Source of the DNA: Campylobacter coli
GTDB taxonomy: Bacteria; Campylobacterota; Campylobacteria; Campylobacterales; Campylobacteraceae
Reading direction: 5' to 3'
NCBI GenBank assembly: GCA_039516895.1
Contig: CP154437.1
Span: forward strand, 1 to 64,000
Length of the DNA stretch: 64,000 bases
Shown one piece after another: positions 28,387 through 45,093 of the stretch; position 1 is the first letter of the stretch, and every line of letters begins with the position of its first letter. The notes beneath the pieces are model-generated. The model saw only the letters and a list, made by a program, of their open reading frames with translations. It had not been told where the DNA came from and searched no databases. The translations under genes were made by a program, and so were the position numbers.

Positions 28387-30756
28387 ATGAAAGTTATTAA
28401 AAGAAATGGTCGCACAGAAGAATTAGACGTTTCTAAGATCAAAAAATGTACCTTTGATGCTATAAAAGATTTAGAAGGTGTTAATCTAAGCGAGCTCGAG
28501 CTTGATGCTAAAATTCAATTTCGAGATGGAATTTCAACTGAAGAAATTCAAAAAACATTGATTAAAACTGCTGTGGATAAAATCGATATTGATTGTCCAA
28601 ACTGGACTTTTGTTGCGGCTAGACTTTTTTTGTTTGACTTGTATAAAAAAGTGAATGGAATGAATCGTTATAATCATTTACGCGAGTATTTTGAAAAGGG
28701 CGAAAAGGAAGGTAGAATTTTACTCGGTCTTAAAGAAAAATACGATTTAGATGATTTAAATGATTATATTAAGCCTGAACGCGATATGCAATTTACCTAT
28801 CTTGGCATTAAAACTCTATACGATAGATATTTGATTAAAGATAGCAAGGGTATGCCTATAGAACTTCCTCAGCAAATGTTTATGGCTATTGCTATGTTTT
28901 TAGCACAGAATGAATTTAATCCTCAAGAATGGGCAAAAAAATTTTATGATCTTATCTCTAAATTTGAACTCATGCTTGCAACTCCTACTTTATCAAACGC
29001 AAGAACAACACGCCACCAGCTTAGCTCTTGTTACATAGGCTCAACTCCTGATAATATCGAGGGAATTTTTGATTCTTATCAAGAAATGGCATTATTGTCT
29101 AAATTTGGTGGAGGTATAGGTTGGGACTGGTCTAAAGTTCGTGCAATGGGTGGAAGTATAGATGGGCATAAAAACGCTGCAGGGGGTATTATTCCTTTTT
29201 TAAAAATTACTAATGATATAGCTGTGGCTGTGGATCAGCTTGGCACAAGAAAGGGTGCGATCGCTGTTTATATCGAACCTTGGCATATGGATGTAAGTGA
29301 TTTTATCGATTTGCGTAAAAATTCAGGCGAAGAAAGACGCCGCGCACATGAGCTTTTCCCTGCTTTGTGGATTAACGATCTTTTTATGAAAAGAGTTAGA
29401 GCAAATGATAAATGGACCCTTTTTGATCCTGCAGATACACAAGATTTGTGTGATTTATATGGGGAAGCTTTTGAAAAGCGTTATGAAGAGTATGAAAAAG
29501 ATGAAAGTATAGTTAAGGAAATAGTAGAAGCTAAGGAGCTTTGGAAAAAGATTTTGCTTAATTATTTTGAAACAGGTTTGCCTTTTTTATGTTTTAAAGA
29601 TAATGCAAATAAAGCCAATCCAAATGCACATGTAGGGATCATCAGAAGTTCAAATTTATGTACAGAAATTTTTCAAAATACAGAGCCAAATTATTATAAA
29701 ATTAAAGTTATATTTGAAAATGGCGATGAAAAACATTTTGATGAAGAAGAACGCGTTGTTATCGATGGGGGATATGAAAAGCCTGCTAAGAAAATTTCAA
29801 CTCTTGATAGCTTTAATGGAAACAAAGTCTATATCGTAGAAAAATATAAAAGCGATGGAAAAACCGCAGTTTGTAATCTAGCAAGCATAAATCTTAGCAA
29901 GGTATATACCCAAGAAGATATAGAGCGCGTGGTGCCAACTGCTATTCGTATGCTTGATAATGTTATTGATTTAAATTTTTACCCTCATAGAAAAGTAAAG
30001 GATACAAATTTAAAATCTCGAGCCATAGGACTTGGCGTTATGGGCGAGGCACAAATGCTTGCTGAAGCAAGAATTCATTGGGGTAGTGATGAGCATTTAA
30101 ACAAAATCGATGAAATTATGGAGAAAATTAGCTATGAGGCTATTAATGCAAGCTCAAATTTAGCGATAGAAAAAGGTTCTTATCCTGATTTTGAAGGGTC
30201 AAATTGGAGCAAGGGGATTTTTCCTATTGATGTAGCAAGTGAAAAAGCCAAAGCTTTAACTCTAAGAGAAGGGTTGTTTAATCAAAGCGAATGCGATTGG
30301 GATAAACTTAGGGAAAAAGTAAAAGCAGATGGCATGAGAAATGGTTATTTGATGGCTATTGCTCCTACTTCTTCAATTTCTATTTTGGTAGGAACAACAC
30401 AAACTATCGAACCTGTCTATAAGCGTAAGTGGTTTGAGCAAAATTTAAGCGGCATGATACCTGTTGTAGTGCCTAATTTAAGTCTTGAAACTTGGCAGTA
30501 TTATACCCCAGCTTACGAACTTGATCAAAGAATTCTTGTTAAAGCTGCAGCAGTGCGTGGAAAATGGATTGATCAAGGACAAAGCTTAAATATCTTTTTA
30601 TCACTTGATAAAGCAAGTGGAGGCTACTTAAATGATATATATCAACTAGCTTGGGAGCTAGGAGTAAAATCAACTTACTATCTAAGAAGCGAAAGTCCTG
30701 ATAGCGAAAAGATAAATGTTGCTGATCGTAGCATAGAATGTGAAGGTTGCCAATGA
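28387..30756 (+). CDS. nrdA: Ribonucleoside-diphosphate reductase, alpha subunit (class Ia)
   Basis: NrdA reduces ribonucleotides to deoxyribonucleotides with the tyrosyl-radical partner NrdB, which is not in this window. The 789-residue protein has an N-terminal ATP-cone (about 1-90), the active-site LSSCYIG, EPWHMD and NLCTEI segments, SNLCTE around 422, APTSSISILVGTTQTIEP in the last third, and the redox-active C-terminal pair CEGC. AAGGACAAGGA lies ahead of the ATG. Confidence 0.97.
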   Translation: MKVIKRNGRTEELDVSKIKKCTFDAIKDLEGVNLSELELDAKIQFRDGISTEEIQKTLIKTAVDKIDIDCPNWTFVAARLFLFDLYKKVNGMNRYNHLREYFEKGEKEGRILLGLKEKYDLDDLNDYIKPERDMQFTYLGIKTLYDRYLIKDSKGMPIELPQQMFMAIAMFLAQNEFNPQEWAKKFYDLISKFELMLATPTLSNARTTRHQLSSCYIGSTPDNIEGIFDSYQEMALLSKFGGGIGWDWSKVRAMGGSIDGHKNAAGGIIPFLKITNDIAVAVDQLGTRKGAIAVYIEPWHMDVSDFIDLRKNSGEERRRAHELFPALWINDLFMKRVRANDKWTLFDPADTQDLCDLYGEAFEKRYEEYEKDESIVKEIVEAKELWKKILLNYFETGLPFLCFKDNANKANPNAHVGIIRSSNLCTEIFQNTEPNYYKIKVIFENGDEKHFDEEERVVIDGGYEKPAKKISTLDSFNGNKVYIVEKYKSDGKTAVCNLASINLSKVYTQEDIERVVPTAIRMLDNVIDLNFYPHRKVKDTNLKSRAIGLGVMGEAQMLAEARIHWGSDEHLNKIDEIMEKISYEAINASSNLAIEKGSYPDFEGSNWSKGIFPIDVASEKAKALTLREGLFNQSECDWDKLREKVKADGMRNGYLMAIAPTSSISILVGTTQTIEPVYKRKWFEQNLSGMIPVVVPNLSLETWQYYTPAYELDQRILVKAAAVRGKWIDQGQSLNIFLSLDKASGGYLNDIYQLAWELGVKSTYYLRSESPDSEKINVADRSIECEGCQ

Positions 30757-30757
30757 G

Positions 30758-30790
30758 GATTTAAACCTATATTAGGTTTAAATCTTTTTA
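30758..30790. terminator. Bidirectional terminator between nrdA and the symporter gene
   Basis: An 11 bp perfect stem, GATTTAAACCT (30758-30768) with AGGTTTAAATC (30774-30784), has a five-base loop and is followed by TTTTT. It starts 2 bp after the nrdA stop and lies just before the end of the convergent gene. Confidence 0.85.
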
Positions 30791-32173
30791 AGAATTGTAA
30801 ATTTCTTTATCTATGGCTTTTAAATTTTTTGCAGTACAAAGCGCTGAAGTCATAGCTCCTGAAACATTGCTAGCAGTTCTTGCCATATCAATGATAGGAT
30901 CAATGGCTAAAATAAGGCTAAGCATAACAAAATTATCCCCAAATCCAATTCCTGCGAGCATAATAGAAGCTGCCATAGTCGCACTTCCAGGAACTCCAGC
31001 AATACCTAAAGATCCGATAACAGCTACTAATACTATCATCAAAGCAAAAGTAAAATCTATAGGCGTGTGCGTAGCAAATGCCACAAAAACTGCTGCCATA
31101 GCCGGAAAATAACCCGCACAACCATTAAGTCCCGTTGTTGTTCCTATAGAGGCAACAAAATTAGCCACGGCAGGATTTACTCCAAATTTGTTTTGCAAAG
31201 TTGAAGTCGTCATAGGCAAAGTCCCTAAAGAAGATCTTGAACTGAATGCAAACAACCATACAGGAAAAGCTTTTTTCGCGTATTTTATAGGGTTTAATCC
31301 TTGAGAAGCAAGAAGTAAAAAATGCACTCCAAACATTATAAACATAGCTATATAGGTAAGAATGATAAAAAGTCCTGCAGTTTTGATTGCTTCAAAACCA
31401 TTGCTTAATAAAACATTTGCCATCATACAAACTACAGCATAAGGCATAAATCGAATCACCGTAGCTGTCATATTCATCATAATATTATAAAAAACTAAGA
31501 CAAAATTTTCAAAAGTTTGAAAAGCTTGTGTATATTCTTCTTTTTTTGAAACTTTTTTTGCACAAATTCCTACAAAAAAAGCAAAAATTACAATGGCTAT
31601 GATATTTTCTTTATTCATAACAGAAATGATATTGCTAGGAATTAAACCTAAAATAATACTCGAAAAAGTTTGAATTTCACGAATTTGTCTTGTTCCTTCA
31701 TAAGCAGTAAAATTATCACCCAATTGAAAATTATAAGCTAGCAATATACCTAAAGAAGCAGCTATAGCAGTACTAAAAAGTATCCAAAAGAGGCTTATAC
31801 CAAGCAAGGAAGAAATTTTTATGTTTTTATCAATTTCTATAATCACTTTAATGATACAAATACCCACAAGCGGAATAACTAACATTTTTATAAAAGCTAC
31901 AAAAACTGAGCTTACAAAACCAAACCAATGTTTTGCTTCATTGTACCAAATGATAGTACTTGCTTCTTTACTATCTGGAAATTGAGCTAGATATTGTAAA
32001 GCAAAACCTAAACCTAAACCTATAAAAAGGGCAAAAAGCATACGAAGGGAGAAATTTACCTTTTTATCTCGCATTTTTTTAAGAATGTAAAAAATTACAA
32101 AAAGCACAGCAATAATAGCTACAGTTTGTATTTGCGAGAACATTAAAAACATTTGAAAAAATTGTTTATCCAT
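30788..32173 (-). CDS. Sodium:dicarboxylate symporter family transporter
   Basis: A 461-residue DAACS-family (SDF) transporter with about nine hydrophobic segments. It has a serine-rich re-entrant loop SSRSSLGTLPMTTSTL (about residue 315) and the C-terminal GVPGSATMAASIMLAGIG and DPIIDMARTASNVSG regions, which form the substrate site in this family. Candidate substrates are aspartate, glutamate, cystine or C4-dicarboxylates; the cystine transporter branch (TcyP-like) has a similar length and N-terminus. AAGGA precedes the ATG. From gene order it corresponds to Cj0025c. Confidence 0.9.
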   Translation of the reverse strand: MDKQFFQMFLMFSQIQTVAIIAVLFVIFYILKKMRDKKVNFSLRMLFALFIGLGLGFALQYLAQFPDSKEASTIIWYNEAKHWFGFVSSVFVAFIKMLVIPLVGICIIKVIIEIDKNIKISSLLGISLFWILFSTAIAASLGILLAYNFQLGDNFTAYEGTRQIREIQTFSSIILGLIPSNIISVMNKENIIAIVIFAFFVGICAKKVSKKEEYTQAFQTFENFVLVFYNIMMNMTATVIRFMPYAVVCMMANVLLSNGFEAIKTAGLFIILTYIAMFIMFGVHFLLLASQGLNPIKYAKKAFPVWLFAFSSRSSLGTLPMTTSTLQNKFGVNPAVANFVASIGTTTGLNGCAGYFPAMAAVFVAFATHTPIDFTFALMIVLVAVIGSLGIAGVPGSATMAASIMLAGIGFGDNFVMLSLILAIDPIIDMARTASNVSGAMTSALCTAKNLKAIDKEIYNS

Positions 32174-32291
32174 AAAAAGTCCTTGTAAGAAACTATATCA
32201 AGTATGAAATATATTTAAAGTATATCCATAAAACCTTGATTCTATGGATAATACCATAAAAATATTATAAATAAGATAAAATAAGTATGAT

Positions 32292-32915
32292 TTAATGAAT
32301 ATCTTTATGCAAACAATGCTCGAAAATAAATTGATGATCTTGTGGTAAGGCTTCAAATAAAGCATTAGCCAAATTTCGAATCTCCCAAAGAGCAGATTTT
32401 GAGCTACGCAAAGAAATAAAATTTTGCAAACTTCTAGCATTGATTGTTAAAGTAAGTTCGGTTTTATAACTCTCAGGCAAGCAGTATTTGGCTATATCCA
32501 AGCTTATGCTTTTTTGTAAAATAAGGCGTAAGTTTTCTAAAGCTTGAATGCTAGCATTATCAACTTCTTCGTTACCGCAAAGAACAAGATATCGGCTTGC
32601 GTTTTCAAAATCTCCTATCTTAAATTCACTTTCATTGCGAAGTTCTTTTAGAGTATAGCGCGTGCTTTTAACACTAGGGCTTGTATGACGATGTCTAGCA
32701 ACTTCTTGTAAGCAAGCCCTTGAAATTCCTTGAATATAAAAAGTATAATTTAAATGTTCTAAAGTCGAGGCATGTTTAAATTTATTTCCTACGCGATCGA
32801 TGAGTTCTTTATCTTTTTCTCCGCCACAATCACCTTTATCAAAACTTTGCCAGCAAGTTCTTGTTGCATGTGAGCATACAGAAAGAGGGGTATGAAAAAG
32901 TAAAGTGATTTGCAT
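32292..32915 (-). CDS. thyX: Flavin-dependent thymidylate synthase
   Basis: ThyX methylates dUMP to dTMP with FAD and methylene-tetrahydrofolate. The 207-residue protein contains the ThyX motif RHR-X7-S (RHRHTSPSVKS, about residues 75-85) and the C-terminal LRSSKSALWEIRNLA segment. A TCAAGGAAAA Shine-Dalgarno lies before the ATG at 32915. It sits back-to-back with pyrG, so both pyrimidine genes share a divergent promoter region. Confidence 0.96.
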   Translation of the reverse strand: MQITLLFHTPLSVCSHATRTCWQSFDKGDCGGEKDKELIDRVGNKFKHASTLEHLNYTFYIQGISRACLQEVARHRHTSPSVKSTRYTLKELRNESEFKIGDFENASRYLVLCGNEEVDNASIQALENLRLILQKSISLDIAKYCLPESYKTELTLTINARSLQNFISLRSSKSALWEIRNLANALFEALPQDHQFIFEHCLHKDIH

Positions 32916-32994
32916 AAATTTTCCTTGATAAATTTTTTCATAATTCTTACATTTTTTACTTAAAATTCTAATGAAATAAAAAGTTTTATCGCGT

Positions 32995-33000
32995 TATAAT
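32995..33000 (+). promoter_or_regulatory. -10 box for pyrG
   Basis: TATAAT sits 27 bp before the pyrG ATG in the 112 bp thyX-pyrG divergent gap. Confidence 0.55.
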
Positions 33001-33015
33001 TAGACAAAAAATTAA

Positions 33016-36220
<3,205 letters not shown>

Positions 36221-36306
36221 ATATTTATAAAATTTTTATTTATTATTTATTAATATTATATATATGTTTCATTACGAAACTTAAATTTAATAAATAAGGG
36301 GGCTTT

Positions 36307-37353
36307 GTGAAAAAGTTACTATTGTGCGTATGGGTATTTTTATCTATAGGAGTATGTATGGCAGAAGCCAAACCAAAAATTGCTATTTTAGCAACGGGTG
36401 GAACTATAGCAGGTTCTATCGATAGTGCTGTGGCCACAACGGGTTATACAGCAGGGGTTGTGGGCGTAGATGTTTTAATCAAAGCAGTTCCACAAATTCA
36501 AGATTTGGCTAATATTAGCGGAGAGCAAATAGCAAATATCGATAGCTCTAATATGCGTGATGAAATTTGGTTAAAGCTTGCTAAAAAAATCAATAAACTT
36601 TTTGATGAGGGAGTAGATGGTGTAGTCATTACTCACGGTACTGATACCATGGAAGAAACCGCTTATTTTCTAAATTTAACGGTTAAAAGCGATAAGCCTG
36701 TAGTTTTAGTTGGCGCTATGCGTCCATCAACTGCTATAAGCGCAGATGGCCCAAAAAATCTTTACAATGCTGTAGCATTGGCTGCTGATAAAGAAGCCAA
36801 AAATAAAGGCGTTATGGTCGCTATGAACGATAAAATTTTAAGTGCTAGGGGCGTGGTAAAAACTCATAGTTTAAATGTTGATGCTTTTTCTTCTCCTAAT
36901 TTTGGAGATGTAGGTTATATAGTAGATGGAAAAGTTTTCTTCTATAATAACATAAGTAAAGCACATACAAAAAATAGTCCTTTTGATGTAAGCAAGCTCA
37001 CAAGTTTGCCAAAGGTAGATATACTCTATACTTATTCAAATGATGGTAGTGCCATTGCTGCAAAAGCTTTATTTGATAATGGAACTAAAGGCATTGTTGT
37101 AGCAGGGAGTGGTGCAGGAAGCATACATGAAGATCAAAAAAATGTTTTAAAAGAGCTTATCAAACAAGGGCTTGATGTTGTTGTAAGCTCAAGGGTTGCA
37201 GCAGGACGCGTTGCGGTGAGTGATACAGATAAAAAATTGGGTTTTATTAGTGCTGAAGATTTAAATCCGCAAAAAGCAAGAGTTTTGCTTATGTTAGCTC
37301 TTACAAAAACAAGTGATCCTAAAAAAATCCAAGAATACTTTTTAAAATACTGA
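36307..37353 (+). CDS. ansA: Exported type II L-asparaginase
   Basis: Hydrolyses asparagine to aspartate and ammonia, feeding aspartate catabolism. The 348-residue protein has the catalytic Thr motifs ATGGTIAGS (about residues 30-38) and HGTDTMEETA (about 115-124). A Sec signal peptide (MKKLLLCVWVFLSIGVCMAEA) precedes the mature enzyme, so it should be periplasmic. The GTG start is supported by AAGGGGG upstream and by the complete signal peptide that it opens. Some C. jejuni strains are reported to have a secreted form and others a cytoplasmic one; this is the secreted type. Confidence 0.95.
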   Translation: MKKLLLCVWVFLSIGVCMAEAKPKIAILATGGTIAGSIDSAVATTGYTAGVVGVDVLIKAVPQIQDLANISGEQIANIDSSNMRDEIWLKLAKKINKLFDEGVDGVVITHGTDTMEETAYFLNLTVKSDKPVVLVGAMRPSTAISADGPKNLYNAVALAADKEAKNKGVMVAMNDKILSARGVVKTHSLNVDAFSSPNFGDVGYIVDGKVFFYNNISKAHTKNSPFDVSKLTSLPKVDILYTYSNDGSAIAAKALFDNGTKGIVVAGSGAGSIHEDQKNVLKELIKQGLDVVVSSRVAAGRVAVSDTDKKLGFISAEDLNPQKARVLLMLALTKTSDPKKIQEYFLKY

Positions 37354-37888
37354 AATTTAGGAATTTTTAAAGCTTAGGGAAGGTTTTTATCTTCTCTAAA
37401 TTAGTTTGTTTAAACTCTCAAATTTCAACCATCTCGAAAATAAGGCTAAATTTCTAGCCTTATTTAATCCTCCTTTAAGCTTAATTAGTTATACTTTCAT
37501 TTCCTTTTTCAAAAAAGGACTTTAAAATCTTTAAATTATAAACTAAAGTTTATAAAGCTAAATGAAGATTTTGTAAACCCTTGTTTCTAGTTTTAAATTA
37601 ATTTTAATCCTAGTCAAATCAATTCAAGTTTATAAAACTTTATTATTACTAAACTTTATTTATAAACAATAAATGATTTTTTGTTTTTGTTCTTTAAAAT
37701 TAATATTGTTATTTCAAATCTTATTAGTCAATCTTTGAAATCTAAATAAGTGATCGATTGAGCCAGAAAAGATTTAGGCATAAGCAATTATGTAAAATCT
37801 ATTCAATCTAAATATTTAAAGATTAAAAGTTTTTATTTTTAATCTTCATTACTTTTTCTTTGAAGAAAAAGATTAAACTATCTATAAT
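37354..37888 (+). promoter_or_regulatory. Gap between ansA and 16S rRNA: terminator and rRNA leader
   Basis: This AT-rich gap contains an 11 bp perfect hairpin, AAATAAGGCTA (37438-37448) with TAGCCTTATTT (37455-37465), which probably terminates ansA. The rest, roughly 37500-37888, should hold the rRNA promoter and leader. I see several inverted TTTATAAA-type repeats and no protein-coding frame, and I could not pick one promoter with confidence. Confidence 0.5.
37438..37465 (+). terminator. Hairpin after ansA
   Basis: An 11 bp perfect stem with a six-base loop lies 85 bp downstream of the ansA stop and upstream of the rRNA operon. The stem ends in TTT. Confidence 0.6.
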
Positions 37889-39404
<1,516 letters not shown>

Positions 39405-39502
39405 AGAGTACAAAGTAATAAGTCTCACAACTATTACTTCATTATAAACTCAATTGATTCTTGTTTAGATTTCAAAGATTGATGATAAAGCTAATTGTTT
39501 AT

Positions 39503-39578
39503 GGGGAATTAGCTCAGCTGGGAGAGCGCCTGCTTTGCACGCAGGAGGTCAGCGGTTCGATCCCGCTATTCTCCACCA
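39503..39578 (+). tRNA. tRNA-Ala (anticodon TGC)
   Basis: A 76-base cloverleaf: acceptor GGGGAAT pairs with ATTCTCC, TGC sits in the anticodon loop (CTTTGCACG), TTCGATC is the T loop, and CCA is encoded. It lies in the 16S-23S spacer, the usual location. Confidence 0.97.
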
Positions 39579-39585
39579 TTATTAA

Positions 39586-39662
39586 GGGCCTATAGCTCAG
39601 CTGGTTAGAGTGCACCCCTGATAAGGGTGAGGTCACAAGTTCAAGTCTTGTTAGGCCCACCA
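39586..39662 (+). tRNA. tRNA-Ile (anticodon GAT)
   Basis: A 77-base cloverleaf: acceptor GGGCCTA pairs with TAGGCCC, the anticodon loop is CTGATAA, TTCAAGT is the T loop, and CCA is encoded. It lies 7 bp after tRNA-Ala. Confidence 0.97.
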
Positions 39663-39975
39663 TTAGAATCAGATTTGGAATGATATTAATTTATTTATAT
39701 TTCTACTTGCCTTAATTATCCTATATAAATCAGTATTTTATTTTTATTAGTAAGGTTTTATTAATATTTTGAATTAATATTGATTGTGTTATATTAAATC
39801 ATATAAAATGTTTTAAATAAGGTGCTAATAAATGAATTTTTAATTAAATAAAGATTATTAACATTTTGTAGCATTTTGCAATATTATTTTCTATATTTGA
39901 TTGTTTATATTTTTGTTTTTTATAATTTTTTGAGAAATTTGTAATAAAATCACAAAAACTACAAATGGAATTCTG
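39663..39975 (+). promoter_or_regulatory. AT-rich spacer with candidate promoters for the LysE gene
   Basis: Very AT-rich, with no coding frame. Two -10-like hexamers lie near the end, TATAAT at 39921-39926 and TAAAAT at 39945-39950 (preceded by TTTGTAA), 50 and 26 bp before the LysE-family ATG. These would let the inserted genes be expressed apart from the rRNA promoter. I see no terminator before them. Confidence 0.45.
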
Positions 39976-40575
39976 ATGACTTTTTTATTTATTTTTGGTA
40001 TTCATTTATCTGCACTCTTGACACCAGGACCTGATTTTTTTCTCGTTAGTGCTTATGCTTTAAAATTTAGTTTTAAAGAAGCCTTAAAAGCAGCATTTGG
40101 TGTAAGTTTGGCAATATTGCTTTGGATTATTTTTTCTTTAACTGGACTTAAAATTCTTTTTGATACTTTTCCTTTTATCCAACTTGTATTATCTACTTTA
40201 GGAGCCATGTATCTGTTTTATCTTGCTTATTTGCTTTTGAAAAATATTTCCAATGAAATACACTTTACAAATAGTGTAAAAATTTCACAACCGTTTTTAG
40301 GCGGTTTTTTGACAAATATTACAAATGCTAAAGCTATTTTTTATTTTGGAAGTATTTTTTCTAGCTTAAATTTTACAGGAGATAATTTTGAAATCTTTTT
40401 ACTAGTTATTATCCTCGGTTTAGAATCTTTAATTTATTTTATTTTCATTGCTTTTTTATTTTCAAATTTAAAAATTAAAATATTATATCTAAATCATCAT
40501 AAAAAGATTGATTTGTTTTGCGCTTTTATTTTTATAAGTTTTGCTTGTTTTACACTTGCAACAATTTATTTTTAG
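39976..40575 (+). CDS. LysE/RhtB-family amino-acid exporter inside the rRNA spacer
   Basis: A 199-residue membrane protein with five to six hydrophobic segments and the LysE signature TPGPDFFLVSAYAL (residues 13-26). The family exports amino acids such as lysine, homoserine or threonine; the substrate here is unknown. It lies between tRNA-Ile and 23S rRNA in rRNA orientation, an unusual place for protein genes. The Shine-Dalgarno is weak. The downstream hydroxylase gene begins 8 bp later, so the two form a unit. Confidence 0.85.
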   Translation: MTFLFIFGIHLSALLTPGPDFFLVSAYALKFSFKEALKAAFGVSLAILLWIIFSLTGLKILFDTFPFIQLVLSTLGAMYLFYLAYLLLKNISNEIHFTNSVKISQPFLGGFLTNITNAKAIFYFGSIFSSLNFTGDNFEIFLLVIILGLESLIYFIFIAFLFSNLKIKILYLNHHKKIDLFCAFIFISFACFTLATIYF

Positions 40576-40583
40576 GAGCATAA

Positions 40584-41365
40584 ATGTTGATACAAATAAA
40601 AGAAATTAATCAGCAAAATATTACTGATATTTTATATGGAAAACCTTGTTTTTATTCTTTAGGTTGTATATTTGATGAAAAAATTATTAACTATTGGAAA
40701 CAAAATATACTTAAAGAAAAATTGGGGCATTATCATAATGCACCACTCATTGCAAAGATAGGTATGGCTTATTATGAAACTATTAATAATGAAAAGTTAA
40801 AAAAAGAATATTTTGAAAATGCGAAATATTGGAATGATATATTAAGAAATGCTTGTTTTCCTTATATTTCACCAATTGATTATATTATTTCTTTATTTGA
40901 TATTATTTGGAATAAAGGTTGCAAGAGAGCGGTTTTTAATAATCGAAAAACATTTGCAGGGCTAGTAAGAGTGTTAACTGAAAATTCATCAATTGAGCCA
41001 CATCAAGATATTTTTAAAAGAGATGATGAAATCACTTGGAATGACAATGGTCAAATTAAGGAGAAATAGCATTTAATTTCTTCTTAGATAATGCTGAAGA
41101 TGGTGGAGAAATGGAACTATGGAATTGGAAGCCAAACGATGATGAATATAGAAAATTTCAGCATACTAATATTAAATTGAATTACGGATTAGATAGAAGT
41201 AAAATTTCTTTACCTTATACTACATACAAACCTAAACTCGGCGAAATAGTATTGTTTAATCCTAGATATGTTCATGCTGTAAAAAAAGTAAACAAAGGTA
41301 TAAGGCTTACCATATCTTGTTTTCTTGGTGTTAATAAAAATGAGGAGCTTGTAGTTTGGAGTTGA
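40584..41365 (+). pseudogene. 2-oxoglutarate/Fe(II) prolyl-hydroxylase-like gene broken by a frameshift
   Basis: Two adjoining frames make one protein. The first (40584-41069, 161 residues) carries the Fe-binding H140-Q-D142 (EPHQD) and ends at TAG. The second is open from 41069 and continues (AFNFFLDNAEDGGE ...) to 41365, carrying the distal Fe His (NPRYVHAV) and the 2-oxoglutarate Arg in IRLTISCFLG. One missing base between about 41059 and 41069 explains the shift. The restored protein would be about 260 residues, like P4Hc-type hydroxylases. No consensus slippery heptamer is seen, so it is probably a broken gene or a sequencing error. AGGAG precedes the ATG. Confidence 0.8.
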
Positions 41366-41473
41366 GAAATCGCCAAAATATTTACAAGGAAAAGTTTAAT
41401 AAGTTGCACAATTCAAGTTTGCTCAATTTTTTGTTTTAATTTAATATATTTAATAAAATTTTAAGATTAATTT

Positions 41474-41481
41474 TGTATAAT
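41474..41481 (+). promoter_or_regulatory. Extended -10 promoter ahead of 23S rRNA
   Basis: TGTATAAT occurs in a T-rich context after the hydroxylase gene. The next transcribed feature in this orientation is 23S rRNA about 550 bp on, so it may provide 23S-5S transcription downstream of the inserted genes. Confidence 0.4.
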
Positions 41482-41823
41482 TTCGACTTTAACTTCTTAG
41501 AAAATTAAAAGTCGTTAAAAATATTTTTTAAACCTAAATGTTCTTTATAATTATCATTGTTAAGAGTCACAAGCAAGTTTTAATAAAAACAATTTTACAG
41601 GACTTGTTAAAGGATAAAACCCAATTATCTTTTCTTTGGTTTTACTTATATCTTTTAACTATCTTTATTTTTTATAATAAAGAGAATATTAGATCTAAAG
41701 TTTATAAATTAAAGATAAGTTTCAAACTCACGACTTGGTTTAAATATTAATTGAATTTTAGTATTTATATTAAGTGTTTGAATGCTTTCCGTCTTAAGAT
41801 AATGAAGTCTTATCATAAAAACT

Positions 41824-41841
41824 TTAACAAGGAAGTGATGC
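41824..41841 (+). repeat. Left arm of the 23S rRNA processing stem
   Basis: TTAACAAGGAAGTGATGC is perfectly complementary (18 bp) to 44946-44963 on the far side of 23S rRNA. Such stems are cut by RNase III to release pre-23S. Confidence 0.85.
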
Positions 41842-42030
41842 GTTTTAGAATCAATAAAAAAGGTAGAAGTTAGATTATATCTAACTTTTATGCATATTCT
41901 TAGCAGAAGAAGCAAGAAAGACTACTAGTCTTTAACTTACTTTATCAGCCTAATATCTTTTAGGTTGGCGGGGTAGGCCTTTAGCTTGCTTCTTAGTCAA
42001 GGCTTTGCCTTGACGCTAAAGAAGGTAAAA

Positions 42031-44938
<2,908 letters not shown>

Positions 44939-44945
44939 TAATAAA

Positions 44946-44963
44946 GCATCACTTCCTTGTTAA
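44946..44963 (+). repeat. Right arm of the 23S rRNA processing stem
   Basis: GCATCACTTCCTTGTTAA pairs perfectly with the left arm at 41824-41841, enclosing 23S rRNA. Confidence 0.85.
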
Positions 44964-45093
44964 GGTTTTTAGTAAAGCTTTGAATAACAATAATCATTCA
45001 AAGTGATATGGAAATCTTGCAAGTAGGGTTTATATTAGAACTTGCTCTTAACATTGTTTTTTAAGTCTATTTATAAAATAGGTTTAAATAACA

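Larger units (their letters stand above)
41366..42030 (+). other. Remainder of the 16S-23S spacer: promoter, hairpins, 23S processing stem
   Basis: No real protein gene is present. An extended -10 element TGTATAAT ends at 41481. Further on come the left arm of the 23S processing stem (41824-41841), a hairpin AAAGACT/AGTCTTT at 41917-41933, and a GC-rich hairpin GTCAAGGC/GCCTTGAC at 41996-42014 just before 23S. The promoter could drive 23S-5S separately from 16S. Confidence 0.55.

Noticed and set aside
40990-41111. Programmed ribosomal frameshift in the hydroxylase
   Set aside because: No slippery X-XXY-YYZ heptamer or stimulatory hairpin was found near 41059-41069; a one-base loss explains it better.
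41538-41750. 70-codon frame in the 16S-23S spacer
   Set aside because: Low-complexity hydrophobic translation, no Shine-Dalgarno, and it lies over the likely 23S leader.
39663-42030. Insertion sequence or transposon carrying the LysE/hydroxylase pair
   Set aside because: No transposase, terminal inverted repeats or target duplication could be identified.
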